Source of the DNA: Piper betle
Lineage: Eukaryota > Streptophyta > Magnoliopsida > Piperales > Piperaceae
DNA: 64,000 bases
Direction of reading: 5' to 3'
Assembly (NCBI GenBank): GCA_033002965.1
Contig: JAURVB010007288.1
Location: 86,324 to 150,323, forward strand
A program made the translations under genes and the position numbers. Positions 34,848 to 46,249 of this stretch are shown in pieces. The notes under the pieces are model-generated. The model did no database searches. It had not been told where the DNA came from and saw nothing but the letters and a program-made list of their open reading frames with translations. Numbering within the stretch: position 1 is the stretch's first letter; the number at the start of each line of letters is the position of its first letter.

Positions 34848-36984
34848 TGTAACGACTTGTCCGTTCTGAGCCATGAGATAAGTGTTACTATATGAAACTA
34901 AGTCTCATAAATTAATTTTCTATTAATCTTCAAGATTTTAAATAAAATCATGAGATAAAATTTAATATAACAAATGCTTGGAATAATCTAAGCACCATTA
35001 AGCGAACCGAAATCCTACTATCATGCAACATCTAAAAATATAACAACAAATAAGAAAAAATAATAGTCCAATAATAGAGTATTCAGTTGTCCTGACTCTA
35101 CCCATCCTTACATACTTTTACCTACCGAGGCAATTCCGCGTTAGTGAAAAAACATTGAGCCGTATAATTACAAGAAACAAGTTAATATATTTCACAACAT
35201 CATTAATTAAACCTTTTAGTGATTATGAGCCTATGCTGAGCTCTTACTATGCTGAGAGGGGTGGCCTCCGCATCCAACTACAATCACATGCATGCGGACA
35301 CATGCAACGTAGCCCTCGGCCTGTAGTGTTAGCCATTGACTCACCCTCTCAGTATTACAAGTGCATAATGAGTCGTCTTTCACCACTACGCCCTATCACC
35401 CCTTTCGGCATAATGTGACAACAAAAAGTCAAAAACTAACTATTAAGTTAATACGAATGGGTGTCACAACTCTCAATCCTAAAAATTCAATAAATAGAAC
35501 TTATTGAAAACCATCCATAATTACCATTGTACCGATACATTAAAGGTCATATTGATAATTAGGATATTGATTCTTAAGAATTAATTTAATTAAATAATTT
35601 TTATGATTTGTTCTGAATAGTATAAAACCCATAATAATATAACCTAATTATTTTTTTCAGAGTTTTACAATCTCCCCAGCTTGGAAATTTTTGTCCTCGA
35701 AAATATAATAAAGTCATAAGGAGAAAAATCAAGGTTTTACAATCTCCCCAACATGGAAATTTTTGTCCTCAAAATATAATAGGATTATAAGAGAAAATTA
35801 CATATTCATCTAACATTTTTTTTATCCTATCTTAGGCATTTCTTTCATTATGTGTTGGTATACTTGTATCTAGCTCTATAAATGTTAGTTTAAATACTAT
35901 CACATTTTCTTGTAAAAGTTCTTTTTATAAAAATCAAGATTTACAATTTTTTTTCCACATCTACTTTTTGATGGTTGATCACGTGAGTCAATTTGAGTTA
36001 CTTCTACATCTTAAAGCCAAATTGTTCGAGGATACTTCAAAAGTTGATCCTTTATTGTATTTGAGTAATCATTTCAAATTACTCTATACACATCTCTATG
36101 CTTCATTGGTGTCTTTACCTTCCACAAACTCATATCTTGCCACATAGAAAACTATAAATCATCAGCATTATTTTTTTCTTGATTTAAGCATTGCCACTCA
36201 TATGCATAGCTAAAGTGGGCCACACTGTCCCATGACAGTGTTATCCATATCACACAAGTGTCTTATACCACCCATACTACCTAGATAACGTTTCTAATTG
36301 TAAAGGCGTCTCATATAGGCTCATTGGTTTAAGTGTCCCGTGCACTTAGCATGACACATAAGTAGCACACCCATAATTACTTACCATCTAAAAACAATGA
36401 AAATTAATTCTATAAAAGAATAATCAATTCATATATAAAAGAAATTTTACCCTTGGGACAGTAAACTCTTAGACTTTTAACAAGGTAATGATGGTTCTAT
36501 GGGAAACACAGCTCTGATATCACCTGTAACGACTCAACCCAAAGTACAAACTAATGGGCTAAGTCATTTCTTCAGCAATGGTTAACCAAGTTAAAAATCT
36601 ATAGTCCATTTTCACTTATAAATAAGATCTTATCCTACTAGGTATTAGATGTAGGACTAAGTCAAGGGATTTCACAAGCCACCTACTTTAGAAAATTTCG
36701 TCCGAGAAATTCCTACACTTGGTCTGTTGCTAGCCCTAGCCCACAACCTTTTTGGCCCGTGATTAATAGTCTAACCAACATCCCTAGTCTAGCCCACCAT
36801 CTAATATGAAACTAGGTTGCGCTATTACCATTTGTAAAGACTCAGCCCAAAGTGCAAACTAATGGCTGAAGTCATTTCTTCAAAACTAATCAATTAAGTT
36901 AAAGATCTAAAGTCCATTTTCACTTATAAATAAGATCTTATCCCAGTAGGTATTAGATGTGGAACTAAGTCAAGGGATTTTACA
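34848..36984 (-). mobile_element. Composite three-LTR non-autonomous element, target duplication TCTAC/TCCAC
   Basis: Inserted in the family-M LTR between GGATCTCTAC and GATGTATGAAC. The flanks TCTAC (34843-34847) and TCCAC (36985-36989) match at four of five bases. Minus-strand order: a 152-bp LTR (36984-36833), primer site TGGTAATAGCG, ~155-bp interior, purine tract, a second 152-bp LTR (36676-36525), a second primer site TGATATCAGAGC (36509-36523), ~0.8 kb non-coding interior, purine tract TTGGGGAGAT, then an 822-bp LTR-like segment (35669-34848) with a different sequence but the same GTCGTTACA end. No coding frame is seen. It looks like a TRIM fused to a larger LTR element that was mobilised, or recombined, as one unit. 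Confidence 0.65.
36525..36984 (-). mobile_element. TRIM element with two 152-bp LTRs
   Basis: Plus-strand LTRs run TGTAACGACTCAACCCAAAG to GGGATTTCACA (36525-36676) and TGTAAAGACTCAGCCCAAAG to GGGATTTTACA (36833-36984). The interior has a tRNA-Met primer site (minus-strand TGGTAATAGCG) and a purine-rich tract (TTTTCTAAAGTAGGTGG) at the proper ends. Total length is 460 bp with no coding sequence, fitting terminal-repeat retrotransposons in miniature. It is related to the copy at 10570-10949. Confidence 0.85.
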
Positions 36985-38248
36985 TCCACGATGTATGAAC
37001 AATAAGCTCTTCCATCCACATCACTTCAACACACACAACTACAACAAAATACATTTACTATACCTAAAGTACTCCAACATCTGTTCTGAGAATTTAAGGC
37101 TTATACACCATGCAAGAAGGTTTTAGTCATTGCACCTAAGTTATTTGCCCTTCCCAAGAATATAATAATAAAATAGTAATAAGGCACATTGATCACACAT
37201 AATACATCCAACATAATAGCATAAGGTTTAGGGCAGTACCCACAACATGTTACATCATATAGTCCCATAGTTCCTGAAATACATAAAATCAATCCACATA
37301 ATACATGAACCATAGTTCCACATAGTACATAACAAATAAGAACAAGCACCATCCCCTGTCATGAGCCTCTCAATCTACCCACCAATGTCGGCCACTACTA
37401 TGGATACTTGCCTACATATATTCAAGAAAATTGTCAATATTCAAACAATTTCAATTACCGATGTGAAAATAACTACCTATAATTAATAGTAATAGATGGG
37501 TATCGTAACACCCACGAGGAATGTGAAAACTTCTAGAATGCATCACATAGTTTTAAATATGGAGAACGACCAAACATCATACTTAAGATTCACTTTAGAC
37601 AAGTCGACAGCAACAAATTATAAACATAGCTAGGTACATCCTCCATATATTGCTCATCGTGGTACTCAGATGGCTAGATACAAAGTGTGAAAAATTTTAA
37701 AAATGTGCTCTGTTACATAATACCTTATTTACATTTCTCTGCCTTAGGGTGTAAAGGAATACTAGTGTAATTATGATATCTCAGTATCAGTCTCTCTCTT
37801 ATTTGTAAAATCATAAACCCTCATAGTGCTTATATAATAGGCTTGGGGGGACTCATATCATAAGTTTTTTATATCTCAAACTCGATAACCATCATGAGAA
37901 CTCATCCTTGATGTTTTTATTAAAACACAACAAACTCGGTTAAATGGCCCGGCATTAGTAGGATATGATAAAATGTCACTGTCACCATCTTATTGTCTAA
38001 AACTAAATAAAATTCTCACTCAGGGAGTGAAGTAGAAGATAAAGCACAGGATCCTATAGGACTAGATGAGTGAAGCTTGTTGTCCTAACTCAACGAGCTC
38101 AACCCACATATCCTAACAAAAGATGAAACTAGAATCACACTCAGATTACATCCGAACGCAAAATAAGGCAAGGCCTCAACACATGCACACACTAAGATAC
38201 TTAATAAACTTAATTATCTTATTTAGTTATATTTTACACCTCATTAGG
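36985..38248 (-). repeat. Family-M 5' LTR, segment 2
   Basis: Continues the LTR after the composite insertion (matches 57135-58400) and ends at CACCTCATTAGG. It holds the minus-strand frame at 37101-37352 that also appears in three other family-M LTRs. Confidence 0.85.
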
Positions 38249-38640
38249 TGTAACGACCCGGCCATTTGTCACAACATTGTGGGCCTAGCTGGCCAGGTGT
38301 TACTCACAATTAAGCAAATATGTCTAACATTTTTTTTAACAAAAACATATATAAAGATCCCACAGTCTTAGACCGTTTCCTAGTAGCCACACTTATTTCT
38401 CAAATAAATAAAAAAGGAGTCCTCATATTTATTTTGCTCCATGCCCTGGTTATCAATCACCTAATTTCGTATCTGCACACCTGCGGAGGCAATTCCGCGT
38501 TAGTGATTTCAACACTAAGTGGTATAATAGATAAAACAAATCAAGTACATTCCACTATTTCCTTATGTTTATTTTAATATACGGTGGAGCGATTCCACTA
38601 TACTCCAAAATAATGCGGAGGAGGTATCCGCTGTGATCCG

Positions 38641-39140
38641 CACACCCCGGCCGTAGCCCTTTTGTGGGGAGGCTACCACTACCGTCTCCAGTGCCAGTGC
38701 CTCGCACACCCCGGCCGTAGCCTTTTTGTGGGGAAGCTATCACTGCACTCGGGTGATTGCTACGCCCCGTTTGTGGGGAAGCTCTCACTACTAATTCTAG
38801 TGTCAGTGCCTCGCACACCCCAGCCGTAGCCTTTTTATGGGGAGGCTATCACTGCACTCAGGTGAATGCTACGCCCCGTTTGTGGGGAAGCTCTCACTGC
38901 CAACTCTAGTGCCAGTGCCTCACACACCCCGGCCGTAGCCTTTTTATGGGGAGGCTATCACTGCACTCAGGTGAATGCTACACCCCGTTTGTGGGGAAGC
39001 TCTCACTGCCAACTCTAGTGCCAGTGCCTCACACACCCCGGCCGTAGCCTTTTTATGGGGAGGCTATCACTGCACTCCAGTGCGATGGAGGAATCGTTGT
39101 GCCTCGCTCACCCCGGCCGTAGCCTTTTTATGGGGCGGCT
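38641..39140. repeat. 109-bp tandem repeat (satellite-like) inside the solo LTR
   Basis: CACCCCGGCCGTAGCC recurs at 38641, 38705, 38814, 38923, 39032 and about 39107. The spacing is exactly 109 bp for the three central steps and shorter (64 and 75 bp) at the edges. Each unit also has a half-repeat GCCCCGTTTGTGGGGAAGC resembling CCTTTTTATGGGGAGGC. GC content is far above that of the surroundings. Confidence 0.95.
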
Positions 39141-39807
39141 ATCACTACTCCAAAATAATGTCGATGCATTACACAATTTACGCACATAATACGACCCCAT
39201 GTCGGACTGAGTCAATTCTTTGACCCCGGTTGCACTCGGTGCTTGGTGGTCGAATCTGGGCTCAGGCCGACCAAGGCTACCAATAAGGAAAATACGATGT
39301 TCTAGCTATTATACGTACCTGACTTGTGACTTCGTCTGACTGTGACCCGTGAACCCTAATCTGAATGAGGGCATAAAATTATACATTAGTATAATTTTAT
39401 TTTGCATGAACCTACATGCAACTTACATGACTAATATACTATCAATTTTAAATGATGTAATTAGTTCATGTTAGTCTTCATTCCTTATTAAATTTTCAGC
39501 AATTCTAATGATAATTAATTATTAATTATCCTCATCCAAATCCCCATTATCTAATTGATACTTTAATTATTAACATGTCCATTTACAAAACAACTAAGCA
39601 ATCGACAAGAACCCCATGCATAAGACGCTGGAGATCTAGCAACTTGGCAGGGCGTCTTCAACAAACCTTGCATGCAAGAATCCTAATGGAATCAAATAAG
39701 ATGAGGGATGAAATACTCACACAGTAATGGGGAGGTCGCCTGGGACGGAGATGAGGGATGAAATACTCCCTCCTCTTGCATATATATACACTTCAACCAT
39801 TCCCTCC

Positions 39808-39975
39808 ATTAAATTCTCATACCCCATCATCCATTGGTATTTCCTAGGTTCAATGAGCCCCTTCATTAAATTCTCACACCCCATCATCCATTGGTATTTC
39901 CTAGGTTCAACGACCCCTTCATTAAATTCTCACACCCTATCATCCATTCATTAATAGGTATTTTCTAGGTGACCT
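39808..39975. repeat. 56-57-bp minisatellite, three copies
   Basis: ATTAAATTCTCA(T/C)ACCCCATC followed by CATTGGTATTTCCTAGG starts at 39808, 39865 and 39921. The third copy carries an insertion (ATTAATA) before GGTATTTTCTAGG. Confidence 0.93.
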
Positions 39976-40083
39976 TAAGTCGAACCATGACCGGTCGACT
40001 TGATAACCAACCATATTGGTTCATCTATATTTATTTCATAATATTTAGGTTCGAGTCTTGTAATAAAAATTATGGTTTTTACA

Positions 40084-40571
40084 TTAGGTAACATAATTAG
40101 GGGGTTGCAAGTACATTTAGTGGATAAATTTCACTTAGGTATTAACCCTAGCTTAATCGAAAGGGCTTAACTAGATAATTTTTCTCACAGGCCAAATAGC
40201 TTCCAAATGGCCTAAAAATTGGATTAGTGGGCCCAATATACTAAGGATCATACACAAAAAGGACCATTGGCTGGCCATGGGCTAACGCCGTGAATAAGGT
40301 CGACTTATGCAAGGCTAAGATGCTTGGAACTGTGTTCCCAGGTCCTGCACCTATCTTCCTAGGTTAGCCACTACCTTAATCTATAGTCATACAAATTTTC
40401 AGACAAAGACTTTGTGTATTTGAACCTAATCAAATCTAGCAGTAGAAGTTATTGGTATAGATAGTTTTGGAATAAGTTTGACCACTAAGATTTGGGGAAT
40501 TTATATAGAAAAATCCACACATCCAAATTTACCAAATTTTACTGCGATTACGTAGGAGATATCATAAGTAA
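40084..40571 (-). repeat. Family-M 5' LTR, segment 3
   Basis: Continues the LTR after the TTAGG-flanked insertion. It matches copy A of the duplication from about 58400 to 58885 (GTTTCC/CTTCCAAATGGCCTAAAAATTG, CCAAATTTTACT) and ends at ATAAG, where the hAT-related sequence begins. Confidence 0.85.
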
Positions 40572-41235
40572 CCATGTGTTCTTGGTTGTAGGACTTGATT
40601 GTTGTCTGAATAAAAATTTAATGTTGTTCTTAGCTACCGTGATTTGGATCTGTTTGTAATTAAATCTGGTTGCTGGTTTTAGGATTTGATTGTTTTATAA
40701 ATAAAAAATTAGTGCTAATCTTAGTGATTGATTAGCTAGAGTGGTTTGGATCATTTTGTATCTCAATCTGGTTGCTGGTTTTACAAAAAACAAGAAACCT
40801 GGTTGGTGATATGCGAACATGTATGTGTCCACTTTAGAACTGATTTATAGTTCCAGAAACTCTGGTTTTATTATATATTTCCATTTTTATAACTGATTTG
40901 GAACTCTAGAAACTTGCTAGGTCCAGTTTTTTTTTGATGTGGGCTTAAATGATTCGAGTCTAATCTTTAATGTTAACTGTTTGGTTGACAGCTTATTTAG
41001 CTGTTGTGACTAACTTGTTGAATCGTTGTCTGATCTCTGTGCTGAGCCAATCAGTTCATTCATATGTCATGTCCAATTCCCTACTAGTTATACATGCTAT
41101 GTTCTATGAATATTCAATGTTGTGCATATATTATCTAAATTATGATGGTTGATCTCAATTATAATGGCACTCACTTAGATTTTGAATTTAGTGGTTACTA
41201 TATTTTTTATCAGTACCATATTTGTCATAGGGAAG
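40572..41235 (+). mobile_element. 5' non-coding part of the hAT transposon
   Basis: AT-rich sequence unlike the LTR, containing an imperfect ~100-bp direct repeat (about 40591-40680 and 40681-40783, both ending AATCTGGTTGCTGGTTTTA). It runs into the transposase start. A clear terminal inverted repeat was not found. The end at 40571 is set only by loss of LTR similarity. Confidence 0.5.
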
Positions 41236-43325
41236 ATGGATATTGGTTGGGAATATGGCACACCAGTTGACGCATCTAAGAAGCAAGTCACCTGTAACTT
41301 TTGCAAAAAGATCATAAGTGGATGGGTATATCGCTTCAAGCAACATATTGCTGGAATTAAAAGAAATGTTGCTACTTGTAAGAAAGTTCCTAAAATAGAT
41401 GTACAAAAAATGAAAGATTATTTCAAAAGTGTGGAAAAGGCCAAAAAAGAAAAAGAAAGGATTAGAGAAGAAATAGGTTCATATGGTTTGAATGACTCAG
41501 ATATGGAAGAGATGGAAGTTCGGGAGCATAGTGTTGGGTGCTTTAAGTCTACTGGGAATAGGAAAACATCTTTTGTTGAAAATGAGAAGAAGAATCCATC
41601 AAAGCAAATGAGAATTTCTACGGCAATAGAAAAGAAAGCAAAAGAGCAATTGCACACAGCCATTGCTCGATTCTTATATCACTGTGCCATTCCTTTCCAT
41701 GTTGTAGAGTCGCCTTACTTTCATAAAATGATTGATGTGGTAAGTAGATATGGTGATCAAGGGATCAAACCTCCTAGCAGAAGTTCTTTGTTAGGTAAAC
41801 TTCTTACTGATGAAGTGGCTTCTATAAATGCAAGCTTAGAGGATATAAAAGTATCTTGGAAGACAATAGATTGTTCTATTATGTCTGACGGGTGGACCAA
41901 TCAATCGGGTAGAACTCTGATCAACTTTCTAGTTTACTGCCCAAGAGGAATGTATTTCCTTGGATCAGTTGATGCTTCAGACAAAACAAAGGATGCTATG
42001 TATTTGTTTAGATTACTGGACAAAGTAGTAGAAGAAGTTGGGGAGGAAAACGTTGTGCAAGTCATTACTGATAATGCTTCAGCATACAAAGCTGCCGAGA
42101 GGATGCTAGAACATAAGAGACCGCATTTATTTTGGACTCTGTGTGCTGCCCATTGTATAAACTTGATGCTTAAGGACTTTGCAAAAATCAAGAAAGTTGG
42201 AACATGCATTATGAATGCACAAAAAGTCACAAAACCAATATACAACCACTCATTGTTGTTGGCTCTTATGAGAAATAATTTTACAAATGGCATGAATTGG
42301 TAAGGCCTGGGGCTACTCGATTTGCTACTCACTTTTTGACGATTGCTAGCTTCCTAGAACATAAGCACTCATTGAAAAAGATGTTTGTCTCTGAAATGTA
42401 TTCATCATCAAAGTTTGCAAAAGATGAGGATGGAATAGCAGCTGAAAATATTGTCGTAAGTGCAAAATTTTGGAAGAAGATGGAATTTGTGCATAAAACA
42501 ATTGAGCCACTTGTTCGATTTTGAGATTGGTGGATAGTGATGAAAGACCTTCGATGCCATTTGTTTATGATGAAATGCAAAAGACTATAGAAAAAATAAA
42601 AGAGGTACATGACATGAAAGTAGAACAATACAAATTATTTGTTGATATCATTACCAAGAGATGGGCAAATCAATTTTGTCATCCACTTCATGCTGCAACA
42701 TATATGCTTAATCCTCAAACTCGTTATCACCCTGACTTTACCATTGTATGTTCTCATTTGACTTACGTAACTTTATGACTTTTTTAACAATTTTATATTG
42801 CTTGTGTTTGATTGGGAATAATTTTGTAGCCAAGTGAGGTGTATCGTGCATTCAATGATGTCATTTGTCGTTTGGAACTCGATGAGATAGCTCGATCCAT
42901 GGCATCTTTGCAGGTCAGGATACTATTATTTTTAATTTATATATATAAATGTTTATGTATAACTAAATATGATTACTAATTTTGTTTAAATATTTTTTAG
43001 TGGGCTGATTTTGTATCTGCAAAAGGAGATTTTGGACATTCGCTTGCAATTACCAATAGAAAAATCCTTCATCCAGGTAAAATCCACCTTTCTCCACATT
43101 TCATTGTTATAGCAAGTTTATAAGTAAATCACTTTGTCAAATGTAGCATCATAGTGGGAGCAACATGATATAAGCTGCCCTGAACTGTAAAAGACAGCTA
43201 TTAGAATACTTAGTCAAACTTCATCATCATCGGATTGTGAATGTAATTGAAGCACTTTTGACCAAGTACATACCAAAAAAGAAATCAACTTGCAAGGAAG
43301 AGAGTAAATGATCTTGTATATATAT
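41236..43325 (+). pseudogene. hAT-superfamily transposase (BED finger, DUF659, dimerisation domain), broken
   Basis: The ATG at 41236 follows a possible 3' splice site (GTCATAG) and opens the BED zinc finger: Cys20, Cys23, His37 and Cys48 in CNFCKKIISGWVYRFKQHI. About residues 160-310 are a DUF659-type catalytic region with SDGWTNQ, ITDNASAY and WTLCAAHCINLML. The frame is open to 42303, but WHELVRPGATRF continues in another frame (1-bp indel near 42285). A second shift lies near 42522 (PLVRF / LRLVDSDE). Introns follow at about 42750-42830, 42914-43001 and 43077-43146. The last exon shows the hAT C-terminal dimerisation signature, W-E-Q-H-D near 43155 and RILSQTSSSSDCE near 43200, with several stops. 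The protein would bind transposon ends and cut DNA as a dimer, but this copy cannot make it. Confidence 0.93.
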
Positions 43326-46249
43326 ATCTAAATCTAAACATGAGTCGAGCATGAATAATGTGCAAAAAATTAAGGCATCACCCCCAAACTTAAACTAAGC
43401 ATTGTCCTCAATGTTGAGCAAAATAAAATAAAAATGAAGATAAAGAAAAAGAATTGAAAGAGAACTCCCTCAACTAATTAATCGGTGGATGATTATCATG
43501 CATAACTAAATTTGCACTTGACCCATGCTACAAAATAAAAAGAAATATTAGACAAAAAATCTACAAATAAAATAAACTTTTAAAAGAAATCACTTGGGTT
43601 GCCTCCCAGTAAGCACTTGGTTTAACGTCTACAGCCCGACCATCTTGATAATTTCCAAATTAGGTGGTACTTCAACTGATGGCAGCAATCTGTGCAATGG
43701 TAGATCTAAGGTTTCCACAACTTTGAATCTCCTAGGCAAGATTGGTTGTGAATCTAATACTTTAACCATCTCTTTCACATCAATATCATCTTCACAAAGA
43801 AAATTTATGGCCTTATGTAATGAATCACTCAACTAATTCCCTTTGTGCATTATTTTATCAAATAGTTCAATTTTAGAACAATCATATGTTTCATCCGGGC
43901 AATTCATGCATTTAAAGATGTTAAATGTGACACAATTGTTGTTTACTCTAAGTGTAAGTTTTCCAGCAACTACATCGATTAATAGTTCTCCCAGATGCTA
44001 AGAAACCTCTCCCGACAATGAGTTTTATATCATCATTCCTTCCTTCCATTTCAAGCACTACAAAATCTGCAAGAAAGAGAAACTTGTCAACCTTTATTAA
44101 AACATCATCAATGACCCCTTTAGGATATACCAATGATCGGTTAGCCAACTGGAGTGTGATATTGATAGGAGCAATATCCTTGATTCCTAACCTTTTGAAA
44201 ATAGAAAAAGGCATAAGATTAATGCTAAAACATAAGTCACATAAAGCATTACAATGAATATTTCCTCCAATTGAACATGGAATCACAAATTTTCCCAGGT
44301 CTTTTATCTTTGGAGGTAGTTTTCTTTGAGGACGGCACTACATTCCTCTGTCATGGCCACAACTTCATTGTCATATACTCTCCTTTTCTTGGCTAAAATA
44401 TCCTTCAAGTATTTTACATAATTAGGCATCTGTTCAAGTGCTTCAACAAAAGGTATGTTAATTTGTAATTTCTTAAATATATCAATAAAGTTTTTGAAAT
44501 ATTTTTCATCACTTTGTTTCTTCAATCTAGAAGGAAATGATACCTTTTCTTCGACCTCTTCTATATGTATCTCATCTTTCTTTTTCCCTTTGCTTCTACG
44601 TGAGCTAACCAATGTATTAGGTTCATGTTCATTGTTTGGTTTTTCATCTATTTCCTTAACTTCATTGGGCTGAACTGGTTCTTGTAAAGTAATACCACTC
44701 CGGGTTGTAATAGCTTTGCAATGCTCTTGACCATCTTTCCTTAGTTGTTCTGGTTGGCTTGGAAATATACCCTTGGGCCGCTCATTTGTTTCCTTGTTTA
44801 ATTGCACCATAACTTGTTGCATAAACTGTTGTTGTTGTTGCTGATTCTACATAAATTGATGCATAGTTTGTTGCATATAATTGAACATTTAGATCAAATC
44901 CAGTTGTTGTGGTTGTTGCTGAAAAGAAAGTGAAGGGTTTGATAGTGCTGTGATGGTGGTGGCGGATTATTGGGGATAGCTGATTGTGGAGAATTATTCC
45001 ATGTAAAGTTGGGGTTATTGTGCCAGCCGCATTATAAGTATTGGAATAGGGATTATTTTTCCTATTAAAGTTGCCTACGTAGTTTACTTGATCAGTTATA
45101 CATTGACCTGTAGAATGTCCTTGTCCACACCATTCACACCTTGGCTTCGCAGCCTTAACCTATCCCTGCATATTAAGATTTTGAACTTGATTAGTTAAAG
45201 CACTGACCTGAGTAGATAAAGCAGTAAGTGCATCTAATTCTAAAATTTTGGTAGTCCTCCTTGGATGCATTTCTTGGGTTGCAAGGTGGTTGCTAGGAAC
45301 CATTAATTCTAGCAATTGGAAAGCTTCATGTGGGCTTTTCCTAAGAAATGATCCATTGGCTGCCACATTAATTATATTCTTTGTTTGCCCCACCAACCTG
45401 TTATAAAAAGTTTGAAGTTGCATCCATCTTTCTATGCCATGGTTGGGACACTTTTTAAAAATTCTTTAAATCTTTCCCATGCCTCAAGAAGAGACTGACC
45501 ATCAAACTGCAGAAAAGAAAAATTTTGTTACGTAATCTAGCAGTTTTAGAAGGTGGAAAATATTTTAACAAAAATTTTTCAGATAATTCATCCCAAGTGG
45601 TAATTGAATCTAATGATAACAACCACTCTTTCGCACTGAGAATGAAAATAAGCGAAGGCGGAGAGCATCATCAGAGACACCAGGTTGCTTATACATATCA
45701 CAAACCAATAGGAAATCCATAATATGCCTATTAGAATTTTCAGTAGGTGATCCACTAAATTGTCCTATAATTTGTAACATGTTAAATAAAACTGGTTTAA
45801 GCTCGAAATGGGTCGCATCCACCTGTGGTGCAATAATACTAGGTTGTAACCCTCTTACAAGAGGTACAACCCAATCTTGGATTGCCCTGTTGTCATCATT
45901 AGCTACTGCTACAATTGGTGGAAGTGGAGGCATTTGTTGTTATTGTGGGTCCATGGTTTTTTCTGTTATTACTTCTTGTGCTCTTCTTCCAGTGGCACGC
46001 ACGTTTCTCAAAGTCCTTTCAATCTCTGGATCACAAGAAAATAAGGGTGGCCGCACTAATCGATGCATAAACAAATGATAACAAATAAATGATAACAAGG
46101 GAAAACACAATGATATAGTTTATTATTTTTCTATCTTTTTCTTTTTTTTAAAATCAGACACTAAAATTTCTAATAAAAGAAAACACTCAAAATTCTAATC
46201 CTAAATGAACTTGAAAAATTTGATCTCTCCGACAACAGTACCAAAAACT
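43326..46249 (-). pseudogene. Athila/Tat-like gypsy gag and protease; RT, RNase H and integrase deleted
   Basis: Minus-strand order: degenerate tRNA-Asp primer site at about 46228-46249 (TTTTTGGTACTGTTGTCGG). Then gag begins PEIERTLRNVRATGRRA near 46030. Next is GLQPSIIAPQVDATHFELKP (ORF 45933-45610), WDELSEKFLLKYFPPSKTA, LQTFYNRLVGQTKNIINVAA, and a zinc knuckle CEWCGQGHSTGQC near 45140. A lysine-rich segment 44822-44304 leads to the protease-like stretch 44286-43948 (NALCDLCFSINLMP, where DLGASVNLMP is usual). The next frame, 43832-43629, runs straight into the family's post-pol sequence near 43390-43600 (TGGGAGGCAACCCAAG, then TTAAGTTTGGGGGTGATG). So RT through integrase is missing, as is the 3' LTR. 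At least two gag frameshifts (near 45605 and 45425) are seen. Confidence 0.9.

Larger units (their letters stand above)
38249..40083 (-). repeat. Solo LTR with internal satellite, target duplication TTAGG
   Basis: On the plus strand it runs TGTAACGACCCGGCC to GGTTTTTACA. Exact TTAGG duplications flank it (38244-38248 and 40084-40088), and the family-M LTR resumes as TAACATAATTAGG. It shares GGAGGCAATTCCGCGTTAGTGA with 35125, so it is related to the 822-bp LTR-like part of the composite element. The GTCGTTACA end on the minus strand sets the orientation. Confidence 0.92.

Noticed and set aside
38641..39140. Regular direct repeats that might suggest a CRISPR array
   Set aside because: Units are contiguous with no unique spacers, in a plant retroelement; it is a tandem satellite.
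38555..39223. Proline/glycine-rich frames over the 109-bp repeat, and the 39727-39954 frame with repeated HPIIHWYFLGS
   Set aside because: Created by tandem repeats inside a non-coding LTR.
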